64,000 bases of DNA from Staphylococcus muscae (GCF_003019275.1 NZ_CP027848.1:62001-126000); one strand, 5' to 3'. Positions 38,669-48,650 are shown, numbered from the stretch's first letter. The notes: generated by a model from the sequence alone, not told the origin. Numbers and translations are program-made.

Positions 38669-41067
38669 TTTCTAAAGAATGGTTACAAGATTATGTGACA
38701 ATTGATGCACCAATCGATGCATTGGCAGAGAGAATTACACGCACAGGGATTGAAGTCGATGAAGTGATCGATCTAACAGAAGGTATTAAAAACCTTGTTG
38801 TCGGTTATGTTGAAAGTATCGAGAAACATCCAGATGCAGATAAATTAAATATTTGCCAAGTGAATATTGGAGAAGAAGCGCCTGTACAAATCGTATGTGG
38901 TGCACCAAATGTTGATCAAGGTCAAACAGTTATCGTTGCAAAAGTCGGCGGACGTTTACCAGGTGGTATTAAGATTAAACGTGCCAAACTACGTGGCCAA
39001 GTATCAGAAGGTATGATTTGTTCATTACAAGAAATTGGTTTATCAGGTAATGTGGCACCAAAAGAATATGAAGCAGGCATTTATAACTTTGCAACGGCTG
39101 TTGAGCCAGGTACAAACGCACTTGAAGCATTGCATTTAGAAGATCAGTTAATGTCATTTGATCTGACGCCGAACCGTGCAGATGCATTAAGTATGATTGG
39201 TACAGCCTATGAGGTAGGGGCATTGTATAACTTACCAGTTCAACGTCCAACAGCAACACCAACAGAACAATCAACTCAAGCAAGTGATGAGTTAGCAGTT
39301 ACAGTTGAAAATGAAGATAAAGTACCATATTACAGTGCGCGTATTGTTAAAAATGTAAAAATTGCACCATCTCCTGAATGGATGCAAGCACGTTTAATGA
39401 AAGCTGGCATTCGTCCAATTAACAATGTCGTGGATATTTCAAATTATATCTTATTAGAATATGGTCAACCATTGCATATGTTTGACCAAGAGCAAATCGG
39501 TTCAAAAGAAATTTTAGTACGTCAAGCACAAGCGGATGAGAAGATGACGACACTTGACGATCAAGAACGTATATTGCTTGCTTCAGATATCGTCATTACA
39601 AATGGACAAGCACCAATTGCATTAGGTGGTGTGATGGGCGGAGACTTCTCTGAGGTCACTGACAAGACACAAAATGTCGTTGTAGAAGGTGCCATTTTTG
39701 ATTCAGCCTCAATTCGTCATACATCACGTCGTTTGAACCTACGCAGTGAAGCATCAAGTCGCTTTGAAAAAGGGATTGCGACAGAGTTTGTAGATGAAGC
39801 TGTGGATCGTGCATGCTATTTATTAGAAACACTTGCAGAAGGTAAAACACTAGCAGGTCGTGTTGCAAGTGGCGACTTAGGTGAATTTGTAACAGAAATC
39901 AATATTACAGTAGACCGTATTAACCAAACAATTGGCTTTGACTTACCAAAAGCAGAGATTGTTGCCATCTTTGAACAATTAGGCTTTGAAACAAAAGAAA
40001 ATGGTGACACATTAACAGTACGTGTACCATCACGCCGTCGAGATATTACGATTGAAGCGGACTTAGTGGAAGAAGTGGCACGTATTTACGGCTATGACAT
40101 TATTCCTTCTTCGTTACCAGTATTTGAAGAAGTGACAAGTGGTGCGCTTACAGATCGTCAACGTAAAACACGTGTCGTTCGTCATACACTAGAAGGTGCA
40201 GGACTTTCGCAAGCAATCACATACTCACTCGTTGATCAAGCGCGTGCAACAGCATTCACAACTGAACAACGTGATACGATTTCATTATTAATGCCAATGA
40301 GTGAAAGCTATGGAACATTACGTCAAAGCTTGATTCCACATTTAATTGACGCGACACAATACAACGTTGCTCGTAAAAATAATGATATTGCGCTTTATGA
40401 AATTGGTAATGTGTTCTTCGGAAAAGAAGATAGCGCTATGCCTGATGAAGTAGAATATTTAAGTGGTATTATGACAGGTGAATATACGGCGAATGCGTGG
40501 CAAGGTAAAAAAGAGGATGTTGATTTCTATCTTGCAAAAGGAATTGTAGATCGTGTTGCCGATAAATTAGCACTTTCATTTGATTATGAAGTAGGGCAAG
40601 TAGATGGATTACACCCTGGACGTACAGCTTTTGTTTCATTAAATAGTGAACGTATTGGCTTTATCGGTGAACTACACCCAAGCGTTGCGAAAGAATATGA
40701 CCTTGGACGTACTTATGTATTTGAATTAAACTATGACCATATCATGAAACAAGCAGTTGGTTATATTAACTATCAGCCAATTCCACGTTTCCCTGGTGTG
40801 ACACGTGATATCGCTCTCGTAGTAAATTCAGAAGTACAAGCAGCTGAATTAGTTTCCACAATTCGTGAAAATGGTGGTAAATTACTACAAGATGCCAAAG
40901 TATTCGATGTGTATGAAGGTGAGCATATGGAAGCAGGCAAAAAATCAGTAGCCATCCGTTTAGCATATTTAGATAAAGAACAAACGTTAACTGAAGAACA
41001 AGTTACAGAAGTTCACAGTAAAATCTTATCTGCACTTGAAGCAAAAGGTGCAACATTAAGAGGATAA
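38662..41067 (+). CDS. pheT: Phenylalanine-tRNA ligase, beta subunit
   Basis: 801 residues. Domains: N-terminal tRNA-binding (OB) domain ([15 protein letters not shown]), B3/B4 editing domain, B5 ([23 protein letters not shown]), the inactive class II-like core, and the C-terminal ferredoxin-fold anticodon-binding domain ([15 protein letters not shown]). It clears mischarged Tyr-tRNA-Phe and completes the (alpha-beta)2 enzyme. A hairpin terminator follows directly. Confidence 0.97.
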   Translation: MLISKEWLQDYVTIDAPIDALAERITRTGIEVDEVIDLTEGIKNLVVGYVESIEKHPDADKLNICQVNIGEEAPVQIVCGAPNVDQGQTVIVAKVGGRLPGGIKIKRAKLRGQVSEGMICSLQEIGLSGNVAPKEYEAGIYNFATAVEPGTNALEALHLEDQLMSFDLTPNRADALSMIGTAYEVGALYNLPVQRPTATPTEQSTQASDELAVTVENEDKVPYYSARIVKNVKIAPSPEWMQARLMKAGIRPINNVVDISNYILLEYGQPLHMFDQEQIGSKEILVRQAQADEKMTTLDDQERILLASDIVITNGQAPIALGGVMGGDFSEVTDKTQNVVVEGAIFDSASIRHTSRRLNLRSEASSRFEKGIATEFVDEAVDRACYLLETLAEGKTLAGRVASGDLGEFVTEINITVDRINQTIGFDLPKAEIVAIFEQLGFETKENGDTLTVRVPSRRRDITIEADLVEEVARIYGYDIIPSSLPVFEEVTSGALTDRQRKTRVVRHTLEGAGLSQAITYSLVDQARATAFTTEQRDTISLLMPMSESYGTLRQSLIPHLIDATQYNVARKNNDIALYEIGNVFFGKEDSAMPDEVEYLSGIMTGEYTANAWQGKKEDVDFYLAKGIVDRVADKLALSFDYEVGQVDGLHPGRTAFVSLNSERIGFIGELHPSVAKEYDLGRTYVFELNYDHIMKQAVGYINYQPIPRFPGVTRDIALVVNSEVQAAELVSTIRENGGKLLQDAKVFDVYEGEHMEAGKKSVAIRLAYLDKEQTLTEEQVTEVHSKILSALEAKGATLRG

Positions 41068-41072
41068 ATTAG

Positions 41073-41123
41073 AAAAGCCCGTTCATTAGACACTGACTCA
41101 AGTGTTTATTGAATGGGCTTTTT
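41073..41123 (+). terminator. Terminator of pheST
   Basis: AAAAGCCCGTTCA (41073-41085) pairs with TGAATGGGCTTTT (41110-41122, one wobble) plus T. A degenerate copy of this segment recurs near 41573-41622 as part of the tandem duplication. Confidence 0.85.
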
Positions 41124-41135
41124 ATGCTTACAACA

Positions 41136-41164
41136 TTGAATAGACTTAATGAGTATGTTATATT
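41136..41164 (+). promoter_or_regulatory. Promoter of antitoxin RNA 1
   Basis: -35 TTGAAT (41136-41141), 17 bases, -10 TATATT (41159-41164). Confidence 0.7.
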
Positions 41165-41199
41165 ATAAAAAAAGAGAGACATGCTGCAACATGTCTCTC
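41165..41199 (-). terminator. Terminator of toxin mRNA 1
   Basis: On the minus strand GAGAGACATG and CATGTCTCTC form a perfect 10-base stem with a 6-base loop, followed by a T-run (plus-strand A-run 41167-41173). Confidence 0.85.
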
Positions 41200-41289
41200 A
41201 GAGCCCGTTAAAAAGACGGTGACTTTTCAATTTGATGGTAATAACCATTTCACCTACTTTGTCAAAAGTTGGGAATGGTTATTTTTTTT
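41171..41289 (+). ncRNA. Predicted antisense antitoxin RNA 1
   Basis: About 118 nt, from the promoter at 41136-41164 to a plus-strand terminator AATAACCATT (41240-41249) / AATGGTTATT (41274-41283) followed by a T-run to 41289. It contains the GAGAGACATG hairpin and a small CCGT...ACGG hairpin (about 41204-41219). It is complementary to the 3' untranslated part of toxin mRNA 1 and ends just inside the toxin stop codon, the 3'-overlap geometry of TxpA/RatA-like type I systems. Ends are inferred from sequence only. Confidence 0.65.
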
Positions 41290-41359
41290 GACTATTAATT
41301 GAAACGACTACAATGCCAATGATTGTTAATACAACCATTAGCATTTCGTAATCAGTCAT
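41279..41359 (-). CDS. Type I toxin-like membrane peptide, copy 1
   Basis: 26 residues: MTDYEMLMVVLTIIG, then a continuous hydrophobic run (IVVVSI), ending with polar/basic NSQKK. One membrane helix with a charged C-terminus is the layout of Fst/TxpA/holin-like toxin peptides. AAAGGA lies six bases before the ATG. A second copy with the same first 15 residues sits 498 bases away. An overlapping upstream ORF, a long 3' untranslated region and an antisense RNA gene support the assignment. Likely action, inferred: membrane insertion and depolarisation when antitoxin RNA falls. Not experimentally shown. Confidence 0.75.
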   Translation of the reverse strand: MTDYEMLMVVLTIIGIVVVSINSQKK

Positions 41360-41399
41360 GTTGTTCCTTTCTGGGTGTTACAACTATAATCATAGGCAT
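41352..41399 (-). CDS. Conserved leader peptide ORF overlapping toxin 1 start
   Basis: 15 codons (MPMIIVVTPRKEQHD) preceded by AAAAGGGGTG. The second ATG, at 41393, has the better spacing and would give 13 codons. It ends 8 bases inside the toxin gene in another frame. The sequence MPM[I/V]IVVTPRKE recurs in copy 2, including at the amino acid level, so it may be translated and couple or compete with toxin translation. Confidence 0.5.
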   Translation of the reverse strand: MPMIIVVTPRKEQHD

Positions 41400-41449
41400 C
41401 ACCCCTTTTAAAAGAGTTAGCCACCATCTATCCAACTTGCTCAGTTAGT

Positions 41450-41478
41450 ATTCTACCACAATTAAGTTTTGATTTTAA
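41450..41478 (-). promoter_or_regulatory. Promoter of toxin mRNA 1
   Basis: Minus strand: TTAAAA, 17 bases, TAGAAT (41455-41450) with an extended TGG just before the -10. About 90 bases of leader precede the toxin. Confidence 0.6.
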
Positions 41479-41633
41479 TTATATTTTACGCAGTTTTGTT
41501 AGGTGAGATGACTAAGTTGATTTAATTCATCGGGTCAAACTCATTAAGACGATAGGGTACTAAAATATATGAAAGCCCTGTTCAGCAGACACATACCCAA
41601 GTGTTTATCAAACGGCTCTTTATGCTTACAATA

Positions 41634-41662
41634 TTGAATAGGCTGCATGAGTATGTTATATT
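41634..41662 (+). promoter_or_regulatory. Promoter of antitoxin RNA 2
   Basis: -35 TTGAAT (41634-41639), 17 bases, -10 TATATT (41657-41662), as in copy 1. Confidence 0.7.
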
Positions 41663-41697
41663 ATAAAAAAAGAGAGACATGTTGTAGCATGTCTCTC
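41663..41697 (-). terminator. Terminator of toxin mRNA 2
   Basis: GAGAGACATG (41672-41681) with CATGTCTCTC (41688-41697), T-run on the minus strand. Confidence 0.85.
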
Positions 41698-41785
41698 AGA
41701 GCCCGTTAAAAAGACGGTAGCTTTCTTTAGATTATATTAAACCATCTAATTACTCGCTAAAGTATATGTTAGATGATTATTTTTT
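41669..41785 (+). ncRNA. Predicted antisense antitoxin RNA 2
   Basis: About 117 nt. Terminator AACCATCTAA (41740-41749) / TTAGATGATT (41769-41778, one mismatch) followed by ATTTTTT. It shares the first ~45 nt with antitoxin 1 (GAGAGACATG hairpin, CCCGTTAAAAAGACGG) but differs through the loop and terminator that pair with the toxin mRNA, so each RNA probably recognises only its own partner. Inferred from sequence. Confidence 0.62.
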
Positions 41786-41857
41786 ATGGCTGTTTTGAGT
41801 CAATATTACTAGTCCAATGATTGTTAATACAACCATCAGCATTTCATAATCAGTCAA
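41777..41857 (-). CDS. Type I toxin-like membrane peptide, copy 2
   Basis: 26 residues starting MTDYEMLMVVLTIIG like copy 1, then LVILTQ and the polar end NSHKK. The start codon is TTG where copy 1 has ATG, with AAAGGA six to eight bases upstream. The substitution should lower translation. Same single-helix topology and same context (leader ORF, convergent antisense RNA). Confidence 0.7.
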   Translation of the reverse strand: MTDYEMLMVVLTIIGLVILTQNSHKK

Positions 41858-41859
41858 TG

Positions 41860-41898
41860 TTATTCCTTTCTGGGAGTAACAACTATAACCATAGGCAT
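41860..41898 (-). CDS. Conserved leader peptide ORF before toxin 2
   Basis: 12 codons, MPMVIVVTPRKE, stop TAA two bases before the TTG start of toxin 2. The short gap would allow termination-reinitiation coupling. It is related in sequence to the leader of copy 1. Confidence 0.5.
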   Translation of the reverse strand: MPMVIVVTPRKE

Positions 41899-41947
41899 CA
41901 CCCCTTTTTCAAGAGATTAGCCACCATCTATCCAACTTGCTCCTTTA

Positions 41948-41978
41948 ACATTCTATCATAATTAAATTTTGATTGTAA
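41948..41978 (-). promoter_or_regulatory. Promoter of toxin mRNA 2
   Basis: Minus strand: TTACAA, 17 bases, TAGAAT (near 41953-41948) with extended TGA. It lies just before the 3' end of rnhC. Confidence 0.6.
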
Positions 41979-41988
41979 TTATATTTTC

Positions 41989-42927
41989 CTATCTATCTTT
42001 ATATCGTTTTTCCAATATCTTTAAAGCCTTCTCCCGATTTTTAAAGTCTTTTTTGGTAATACTGTCCACTTCATCAATACCATGTTTAGCCATGAGTTTT
42101 GCGGCAGCGACATCTACTTTGGGGCCAGCACCTTTTAGAATAGTTGTACGATACTGCTTGGAAAGGGCATCCATATGTTTGACAAATGCATATCGAGAAA
42201 TAATACTTGCAGCAGCAATAGCAAGGGACTTAGATTCACCTTTTGTTTCATAACATGTTTTATTTTTCAAGGGAACATCACCTATTGCGTAACGTTCATA
42301 TGTTGGTCTCGGTGTAAATTGATCAATGACGATATAGTCTAACGCTTTTGCATCAATTTTTTGTAATACATTTTTAATACATTCATTATGTAAAACAGCT
42401 TTCATTTTTACTTGCGACCAATTCATCGCTTTGCGTTCATTGTATTTTGGATTATCTAATACGAGCAATGAGTGGGGGAGAAACGTCACAAGTTGTTCAG
42501 CCAGTTCCACAATTTTAGTGTCTGTAAGCTTTTTAGAATCATCTACACCTAAAGCTTTTAAAACTTCGACATGCTCTTTAGAAACGTAACATGCGCAGAC
42601 TGTGAGTGGGCCAAAGTAATCGCCACTCCCTGCTTCATCACTACCAATACAGCTATGTGTATTATAATTAATATTTGCACTGTGACTAGATGTATTTTTT
42701 GACTTTTTAGATGGTGATGGCGTCACTCTGCCTAGAAGTTCCATAGCCACTTTCTCATTATTGGCCCCTTGAAACATCGCTTTTTTTGAATTATATATAC
42801 TAATGGTTACACCTTGATATTTAGAACGAAAAATCATACCAGGTGGATAGTTGCCACGAGCTGCTTTTAATTTCCCACGTAAAAAAATGACTTCTTCTGT
42901 GGATAGCTCCATTACAAGATTTGACAT
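41989..42927 (-). CDS. rnhC: Ribonuclease HIII
   Basis: 312 residues. N-terminal TBP-like substrate-binding domain (about 1-90), a Ser/Lys linker, and an RNase H type 2 domain with [20 protein letters not shown] (catalytic Asp/Glu), VDDSKKLTD and the late DQF. It removes RNA from RNA-DNA hybrids. The start at 42927 (MSNLVMELS) has GCGGTGA seven bases upstream; three further in-frame codons begin with a GTG inside that site. It reads toward the toxin promoters without a clear terminator. Confidence 0.94.
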   Translation of the reverse strand: MSNLVMELSTEEVIFLRGKLKAARGNYPPGMIFRSKYQGVTISIYNSKKAMFQGANNEKVAMELLGRVTPSPSKKSKNTSSHSANINYNTHSCIGSDEAGSGDYFGPLTVCACYVSKEHVEVLKALGVDDSKKLTDTKIVELAEQLVTFLPHSLLVLDNPKYNERKAMNWSQVKMKAVLHNECIKNVLQKIDAKALDYIVIDQFTPRPTYERYAIGDVPLKNKTCYETKGESKSLAIAAASIISRYAFVKHMDALSKQYRTTILKGAGPKVDVAAAKLMAKHGIDEVDSITKKDFKNREKALKILEKRYKDR

Positions 42928-43079
42928 AGATTTCACCGCTTTCTAGTTGTATCCTTACAAATAGTAACATATATTAGGAAATTAAATGAACTAACAAGGA
43001 ATCATACACAAAATAAATGAACTCGTGTATAATGTACCGTGATAACTAAATTTATTGACAATAGGCTAGGTGAATGTAG

Positions 43080-43346
43080 ATGGGTGAGTTCAAAAACCGA
43101 ATCAATGTAACGATAAATGACCAGCACTATACAATTGTTGGTGAAGATGATCCAGAACACATCCGCTATGTTGCGGATCTGGTAGATGGTAAAATCCGAG
43201 AGCTGGGTAGTCGCAATGCGGGACTAGACTCAGTGAGAAAGTCAGTTTTAACAGCAGTGAATGTTATGCATGAGTTAGTGTTGTTAGAAGAGGAGAATGC
43301 ACGTCTTAGAGAAGAAATTCAACGATTAAAACATCGAGGTAAATAA
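43080..43346 (+). CDS. zapA: Cell division protein ZapA
   Basis: 88 residues: N-terminal globular part (NRINVTINDQHYTIVGEDDPEHIRYVADLVDGKI) and a C-terminal coiled coil (LVLLEEENARLREEIQRLK). It binds FtsZ and bundles protofilaments at the division ring. The next gene starts one base after its stop. Confidence 0.93.
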   Translation: MGEFKNRINVTINDQHYTIVGEDDPEHIRYVADLVDGKIRELGSRNAGLDSVRKSVLTAVNVMHELVLLEEENARLREEIQRLKHRGK

Positions 43347-43347
43347 T

Positions 43348-43866
43348 ATGTTTCTTCTCTTTGTTTGTATTGTGAGTCTGATTTTTATGATGGTCGGCTT
43401 TTATCGTGGTTTCATCGGAAGTGTGCTACATCTTAGTAGTACATTATTTGGAATATGGGTTGCCAAGCAGTATTATCAACCATTCAGTGACTATTTGCGC
43501 TTGTTTTTACCCTTTCCAAAAACATTGGCATATGATGCACATTACGTCTTTACGCTGCATCAACCAGAATTGCGATTTGATCGTGTATGTGGATTCATTT
43601 TTATACTACTCATCGTCAAAACGATGATATATATGGTTATAAGCAGTTTTGGTGTGTTACTCACTGGAAAACGACCGAATATCGTATCACGTGGGATAGG
43701 TGTTGGAATCAGCATAATCGCTGCGATTATCCTATTACACTTTGTTACATATATTGCCGTGTTAATTCCAGATACACAATTACAAACACATGTTGCAGAA
43801 ACACAAATGGGTTATTGGTTTGTAATGAAAGTACCATTTTTATCACAAATGACATTGCATTTATAA
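43348..43866 (+). CDS. CvpA family membrane protein
   Basis: 172 residues with four hydrophobic segments typical of CvpA (FLLFVCIVSLIFMMVGFYRGF; later FIFILLIVKTMIYMVISSFG and ISIIAAIILLHFVTYIAVLI). Function poorly defined; linked to colicin V production in E. coli and to envelope stress elsewhere. One base after zapA, so translation is coupled to it. Confidence 0.87.
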   Translation: MFLLFVCIVSLIFMMVGFYRGFIGSVLHLSSTLFGIWVAKQYYQPFSDYLRLFLPFPKTLAYDAHYVFTLHQPELRFDRVCGFIFILLIVKTMIYMVISSFGVLLTGKRPNIVSRGIGVGISIIAAIILLHFVTYIAVLIPDTQLQTHVAETQMGYWFVMKVPFLSQMTLHL

Positions 43867-43962
43867 ACAGCAAATATTGAAAAATAAATCATTCGTTGCT
43901 GAATGATTTTAATAATGGAAATAGTGATCAATGACAGATACATCGTGTCATAATTGCTCGGG

Positions 43963-44014
43963 TGGGACGAGATGACATCTTTTAATGAAGGTGATGTCTG
44001 TCCCATTCCTTTTT
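43963..44014 (+). terminator. Terminator of zapA-cvpA
   Basis: TGGGAC (43963-43968) and GACATC (43974-43979) pair with GATGTC (about 43993-43998) and GTCCCA (44000-44005), followed by a T-rich tract. It is the GGGAC-type intergenic hairpin seen several times in this window. Confidence 0.75.
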
Positions 44015-44028
44015 AATGAGGTGGAAAA

Positions 44029-45741
44029 GTGTTGACGAAAAAAGATGTTATACGGTTATTAGAAGAAATTGCGATATATATGGAATTAAAAGGGGAAAAT
44101 GCATTCAAAATTTCGGCATATAGAAAAGCAGCACAAAGTTTAGAAACGGATGAGCGTCCACTTGATCAAATTGATGATGTGACGACGTTAAAGAATATCG
44201 GCAAAGGTGTCGGTGAAGTGATTAATACGTACATTACAACACAGGAAACGCCTGTATTGGATGCGTTGAAAGAAGAAGTCCCGAATGGTCTTATTCCTTT
44301 GTTGAAAATCCCTGGACTTGGTAGTAAGCGAATTGCTCGTCTATATAAAGAATTGAATATTACAGATAAGGAATCATTCCAAGCTGCTTGTGAAGAAGGT
44401 AACGTGTCAGCTTTAAGTGGTTTCGGTAAAAAGACTGAAGAAAAGTATTTAGCAGCAGTGAAGGAATTAGGTGCTAAGAAAGACCGCTATCCAATCGATC
44501 AGATGATTGGTTTGAACCAGTTGATTACAGATTATTTGAGTCAGATTCCAGAAATTGAGCGCTTTGAAGTAGCAGGAAGCTTCCGTCGAATGAAAGAAAT
44601 GAGTAAAGACTTAGATTATATAATTAGTACGGAAAATCCTTTAAAAGTACAAGAACAACTATTGGCGATACCACAATTGGTTGAAAAAGTAGCGGTAGGT
44701 GAAACGAAAGTATCAGTAACACTATCTTATGATGATGAAACAATCGGTGTAGACTTCCGTATGATTGAACCTGCCGCTTTTTACCATACACTTCAGCATT
44801 TTACAGGTTCTAAAGACCATAATATTCGCATTCGTCAACTTGCCAAAGCACGTGATGAAAAAGTCAGTGAGTATGGTATCGAACAAGCAGATGGTTCTTT
44901 ATTGCAATTAGACAGTGAAGAAGCAATCTATGAACATTTCAATACACCGTGGATTATGCCAAGTATACGAGAAGACGGTTCTGAGTTTGATAAAGATTTG
45001 ACAGGGATCATTCAGATGGAAGATATACGTGGAGATATTCATATGCATACAACTGCAAGTGATGGCGCATTTGGTTTGCGAGAAATGATTGAAGCGAATA
45101 TTGCGAAAGGTTATGACTACATGTGCATTACTGATCATTCTCAAAGTTTACGTGTGGCCAATGGTTTGTCTGTTGAACGTTTATTAAAACAAAATGAAGA
45201 AATTCGTGCGTTGAATGCAGAGTATGATGAGATTGATATTTATTCAGGTATAGAAATGGACATTTTACCAGATGGCTCATTGGATTATGAAGATGATGTG
45301 TTGTCACAACTAGACTATGTGATTGCGGCGATTCATCAAAGTTTTAATCAAAGTGAAGCAGAGATTATGAAACGTATGGAGACAGCTTGCCGAAATCCAT
45401 ATGTTCGACATATTGCACATCCAACAGGTAGAATTATCGGTAAGCGTAAAGGTTATGAACCGAATATCGACGAACTCATTGCGCTCTGCCGTGAAACGGG
45501 GACAGTGTTAGAAATCAATGCTAACCCGAAACGTCTAGATTTGAGTGCGGATGTGCTACGTCAACACCCAGACTTGATGGTAACAATCAATACCGATGCC
45601 CACCATATCAATCATTTAAACTTTATGAAATATGGTGTTGCAACGGCACAAAAAGGATGGGTCAAACGTGAACATGTATTGAATGCGATGACACGTGAAT
45701 CATTTAAGGCATTTGTCACACAACCTAAGCAGGGTAACTAG
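44029..45741 (+). CDS. polX: DNA polymerase/3'-5' exonuclease PolX
   Basis: 570 residues. Domains: helix-hairpin-helix DNA-binding ([38 protein letters not shown]), pol beta-like palm ([17 protein letters not shown] with DxD; VDFRMI) and a C-terminal PHP phosphoesterase domain ([27 protein letters not shown]). It fills gaps in base excision repair. Start is GTG after GAGGTGG; a TTG one codon later is equally possible. It ends 17 bases before mutS2. Confidence 0.94.
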   Translation: MLTKKDVIRLLEEIAIYMELKGENAFKISAYRKAAQSLETDERPLDQIDDVTTLKNIGKGVGEVINTYITTQETPVLDALKEEVPNGLIPLLKIPGLGSKRIARLYKELNITDKESFQAACEEGNVSALSGFGKKTEEKYLAAVKELGAKKDRYPIDQMIGLNQLITDYLSQIPEIERFEVAGSFRRMKEMSKDLDYIISTENPLKVQEQLLAIPQLVEKVAVGETKVSVTLSYDDETIGVDFRMIEPAAFYHTLQHFTGSKDHNIRIRQLAKARDEKVSEYGIEQADGSLLQLDSEEAIYEHFNTPWIMPSIREDGSEFDKDLTGIIQMEDIRGDIHMHTTASDGAFGLREMIEANIAKGYDYMCITDHSQSLRVANGLSVERLLKQNEEIRALNAEYDEIDIYSGIEMDILPDGSLDYEDDVLSQLDYVIAAIHQSFNQSEAEIMKRMETACRNPYVRHIAHPTGRIIGKRKGYEPNIDELIALCRETGTVLEINANPKRLDLSADVLRQHPDLMVTINTDAHHINHLNFMKYGVATAQKGWVKREHVLNAMTRESFKAFVTQPKQGN

Positions 45742-45758
45742 AGATTGAGGGGTTTTTA

Positions 45759-48107
45759 ATGAAAACAAAAACTTTAGAGATATTAGAGTTTAATAAAGTG
45801 AAAGAAACAATCGAACAAGAAGCGGTCAGTGATCTTGGACGAGCAAAAGTTCAGGCACTTGTGCCGGCGACTGATTTTGATACAGTCACGTTTCAAATGG
45901 ATGAAATGGATGAAGTAGGACAAATATACAATCAATATCGCATACCGAGTTTGAGTGGCTTATCTAGTGTTTCGGCCTATGTGAAGCGTGCACAAATTGG
46001 TGGTACGTTAAATGTGCTTGAACTGAATGCAATTAAGCGATTGATTCAAGTGCAAAATCAATTTAAGACGTTTTATAATCAACTTGTAGAAGATGAAGAA
46101 GGTGTTCATTACGAGATTTTAGATGGGCAAATGCAGAGACTTCCGATTTTGACACCGCTTTATCAGTCGATTCATCAGACGTGTGATACACATGATCTCT
46201 TTGATTCAGCGAGTACAGAACTTCAATCAATTCGCAGTCGTATTTCGAAGACGAATCAACGTGTGAAAGCACAGTTGGACCGCATTGTTAAGTCGACAGG
46301 GAACCAGAAGAAACTGTCTGATGCGATAGTAACGGTGAGAAATGAACGACATGTCATTCCAGTAAAAGCAGAATATCGACAGGATTTTAATGGGATTGTC
46401 CATGATCAATCTGCATCTGGTCAAACACTGTATATTGAACCGTCGTCGGTAGTAGAATTAAACAACCAAGTGTCTCGCTTGCGCAGTGAAGAAGCAACGG
46501 AAATCAATCGTATTTTGATGGCGTTGACTGCTGAAGTAGCAGTGGAAGCAGAAGGATGTTTCGTTGCAGAAGAGATTATGGGACATCTAGATTTCTTAAT
46601 TGCGAAAGCGCGTTACGCTGCGAAAATTAAAGGAACGAAACCAACTTTCTCAGAAACACGCAAAGTGTATTTACCGAAAGCATTCCACCCGTTATTAGAT
46701 AGAGAAACGGTTGTCGCCAATACGATTGAATTTGAAGATAATATTCAAACAGTCATTATTACGGGACCGAACACGGGTGGTAAAACGGTGACCTTAAAAA
46801 CACTTGGCTTGATTATTGTAATGGCACAGTCAGGTTTGTTAATTCCAACATTGGATGGCAGTCAACTGAGTGTATTTGATAATGTCTTCTGCGATATTGG
46901 TGATGAACAATCGATTGAGCAATCATTATCGACGTTCTCTTCTCATATGAAGACAATTGTGGGTATTTTGGAAGAAGCCAATGCGAATAGTCTGATATTA
47001 TTTGATGAGTTAGGTGCGGGCACAGACCCTAGTGAGGGTGCTGCATTAGCAATGAGTATTTTAGACCATGTCCAATCGCTTGGTTCATTAGTGATGGCAA
47101 CAACACACTATCCAGAGTTAAAAGCATATAGTTACAATCGTGAAGGTGTGATGAATGCAAGTGTTGAATTTAACGTAGACACTTTGAGCCCTACCTATAA
47201 GTTGTTAATGGGTGTGCCAGGACGTTCAAATGCTTTTGAGATTTCAAAACGCTTAGGACTTGGTTTGAAAATCATTAATCATGCGAAGACGATGATTGGG
47301 CAAGATGAACAAGAAATTAATGAAATGATTGCTTCGTTAGAACACAATGCAAAACGAGTAGATGATCAGCGTATTGAATGGGAACGCCTCGTGCGTGAAG
47401 CAGAAACAATTCATCGTGATTTAACACAACAATACGAGAAGTATCAAAACTTTGAGTCTCGTTTAATGGAAGAAGCGAAGGAAAAGGCAAATCAGCATGT
47501 GAAAGCAGCAACACAAGAAGCGGATGATATTGTGAAGTCGTTACGGGACATGCGTGATCAAAAAGGTGCCGAAGTTAAAGAGCATGAGTTAATTGATAAG
47601 AAGAAACAACTCGAAAGTCAATATGAAGCGAAGTCAATCAAACAGGACGTGAAGAAGCAGCGTTGGGATGAGATTAAAGCGGGAGATGAAGTGAAGGTCT
47701 TATCATATGGCCAGAAAGGTGAAGTATTAGAACTACTTGATGACGATGAAGCAGTTGTCCAAATGGGTATTATCAAGATGAAGTTACCATTGAAAGACTT
47801 GGAGAAGAAAGAAAAGACGAAACAACAACCGAGCAAGATGGTGACACGTACGAATCGCTCAACGGTAAAAATGGAATTAGATCTACGTGGCTATCGATAT
47901 GATGAAGCGATGGTCGCACTCGATCAATATTTGGATCAAGCTGTACTGAGTAATTATGAAGATGTCTATATTATTCACGGTAAAGGAACAGGCGCATTGC
48001 AAAAAGGTGTACAACAACATCTCAAACGTCATAAGAGTGTCGCTGACTTCCGCATGGGCATGCCTAGTGAAGGCGGATTCGGTGTGACGGTAGCAACATT
48101 ACGCTAA
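45759..48107 (+). CDS. mutS2: MutS2 endonuclease/ribosome-rescue ATPase
   Basis: 782 residues. MutS core and ATPase with Walker A GPNTGGKT (336-343) and [17 protein letters not shown] (Walker B/signature), a long coiled coil (about 515-620), a KOW-like segment ([17 protein letters not shown]) and a C-terminal Smr nuclease domain ([20 protein letters not shown]). Reported roles: suppression of recombination and, in B. subtilis, splitting of collided ribosomes. In an operon with polX. Confidence 0.95.
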   Translation: MKTKTLEILEFNKVKETIEQEAVSDLGRAKVQALVPATDFDTVTFQMDEMDEVGQIYNQYRIPSLSGLSSVSAYVKRAQIGGTLNVLELNAIKRLIQVQNQFKTFYNQLVEDEEGVHYEILDGQMQRLPILTPLYQSIHQTCDTHDLFDSASTELQSIRSRISKTNQRVKAQLDRIVKSTGNQKKLSDAIVTVRNERHVIPVKAEYRQDFNGIVHDQSASGQTLYIEPSSVVELNNQVSRLRSEEATEINRILMALTAEVAVEAEGCFVAEEIMGHLDFLIAKARYAAKIKGTKPTFSETRKVYLPKAFHPLLDRETVVANTIEFEDNIQTVIITGPNTGGKTVTLKTLGLIIVMAQSGLLIPTLDGSQLSVFDNVFCDIGDEQSIEQSLSTFSSHMKTIVGILEEANANSLILFDELGAGTDPSEGAALAMSILDHVQSLGSLVMATTHYPELKAYSYNREGVMNASVEFNVDTLSPTYKLLMGVPGRSNAFEISKRLGLGLKIINHAKTMIGQDEQEINEMIASLEHNAKRVDDQRIEWERLVREAETIHRDLTQQYEKYQNFESRLMEEAKEKANQHVKAATQEADDIVKSLRDMRDQKGAEVKEHELIDKKKQLESQYEAKSIKQDVKKQRWDEIKAGDEVKVLSYGQKGEVLELLDDDEAVVQMGIIKMKLPLKDLEKKEKTKQQPSKMVTRTNRSTVKMELDLRGYRYDEAMVALDQYLDQAVLSNYEDVYIIHGKGTGALQKGVQQHLKRHKSVADFRMGMPSEGGFGVTVATLR

Positions 48108-48182
48108 TGAGCATTAATAATGAAAGGCCACAATGGATTTGTTATAATTTGTTCATCATTAAAAACGAGGAGGCTATAACTT

Positions 48183-48497
48183 ATGGCTATTATTGAAGCA
48201 ACAGATGCAAAATTCGATCAACAAATAGAAGAAGGCGTTAAATTAGTAGATTTCTGGGCAACTTGGTGTGGACCTTGTAAAATGATTGCACCAGTATTAG
48301 AAGACTTAGCAGCAGACTACGAAGGTAAAGCAGACATCTTAAAGTTAGATGTAGACCAAAACCAAGCAACAGCTGCAAAATTTGAAGTAATGAGTATCCC
48401 AACATTAATCGTCTTCAAAGACGGTCAACCTGTTGACAAAGTTGTTGGATTCCAACCAAAAGAAAACTTAGCACAAGTTTTAGATAAACATTTATAA
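48183..48497 (+). CDS. trxA: Thioredoxin
   Basis: 104 residues, active site WCGPC (28-32), cis-Pro in SIPTL. Cytoplasmic disulfide reductase recycled by thioredoxin reductase. GAGGAGG is upstream of the ATG. A TATAAT box about 40 bases upstream suggests its own promoter in addition to read-through from mutS2. Confidence 0.97.
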   Translation: MAIIEATDAKFDQQIEEGVKLVDFWATWCGPCKMIAPVLEDLAADYEGKADILKLDVDQNQATAAKFEVMSIPTLIVFKDGQPVDKVVGFQPKENLAQVLDKHL

Positions 48498-48534
48498 GAA
48501 ATCCGATCATCTGTGTGATATAGATGAATCATAC

Positions 48535-48570
48535 AAAGCCTATTCGTATATTTCTGCGAGTAGGCTTTTC
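48535..48570 (+). terminator. Terminator of trxA
   Basis: AAAGCCTA (48535-48542) pairs with TAGGCTTT (48561-48568), inner TTCG/CGAG stem, T-run. Confidence 0.85.
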
Positions 48571-48650
48571 AACGCATTATTTTCTATAACAATATTAAGA
48601 AATGTTTTGACTTGGGTATAGTGAAGTGGGGGCAAGCGAGGTGAATTCAG

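Larger units (their letters stand above)
41073..41965. repeat. Tandem duplication (period 498) carrying two toxin-antitoxin modules
   Basis: Two units, about 41073-41460 and 41571-41965, match with a constant 498-base offset: TTGAAT at 41136 and 41634, the GAGAGACATG hairpin at 41174 and 41672, toxin starts at 41359 and 41857, extended -10 elements near 41455 and 41953. The 110 bases between them show no gene. The copies differ most in the antitoxin loop/terminator segment (41215-41290 against 41713-41788). Confidence 0.85.

Noticed and set aside
41969..42253. Plus-strand frame antisense to the 3' end of rnhC
   Set aside because: Conserved RNase HIII residues are on the other strand; the frame has no ribosome-binding site.
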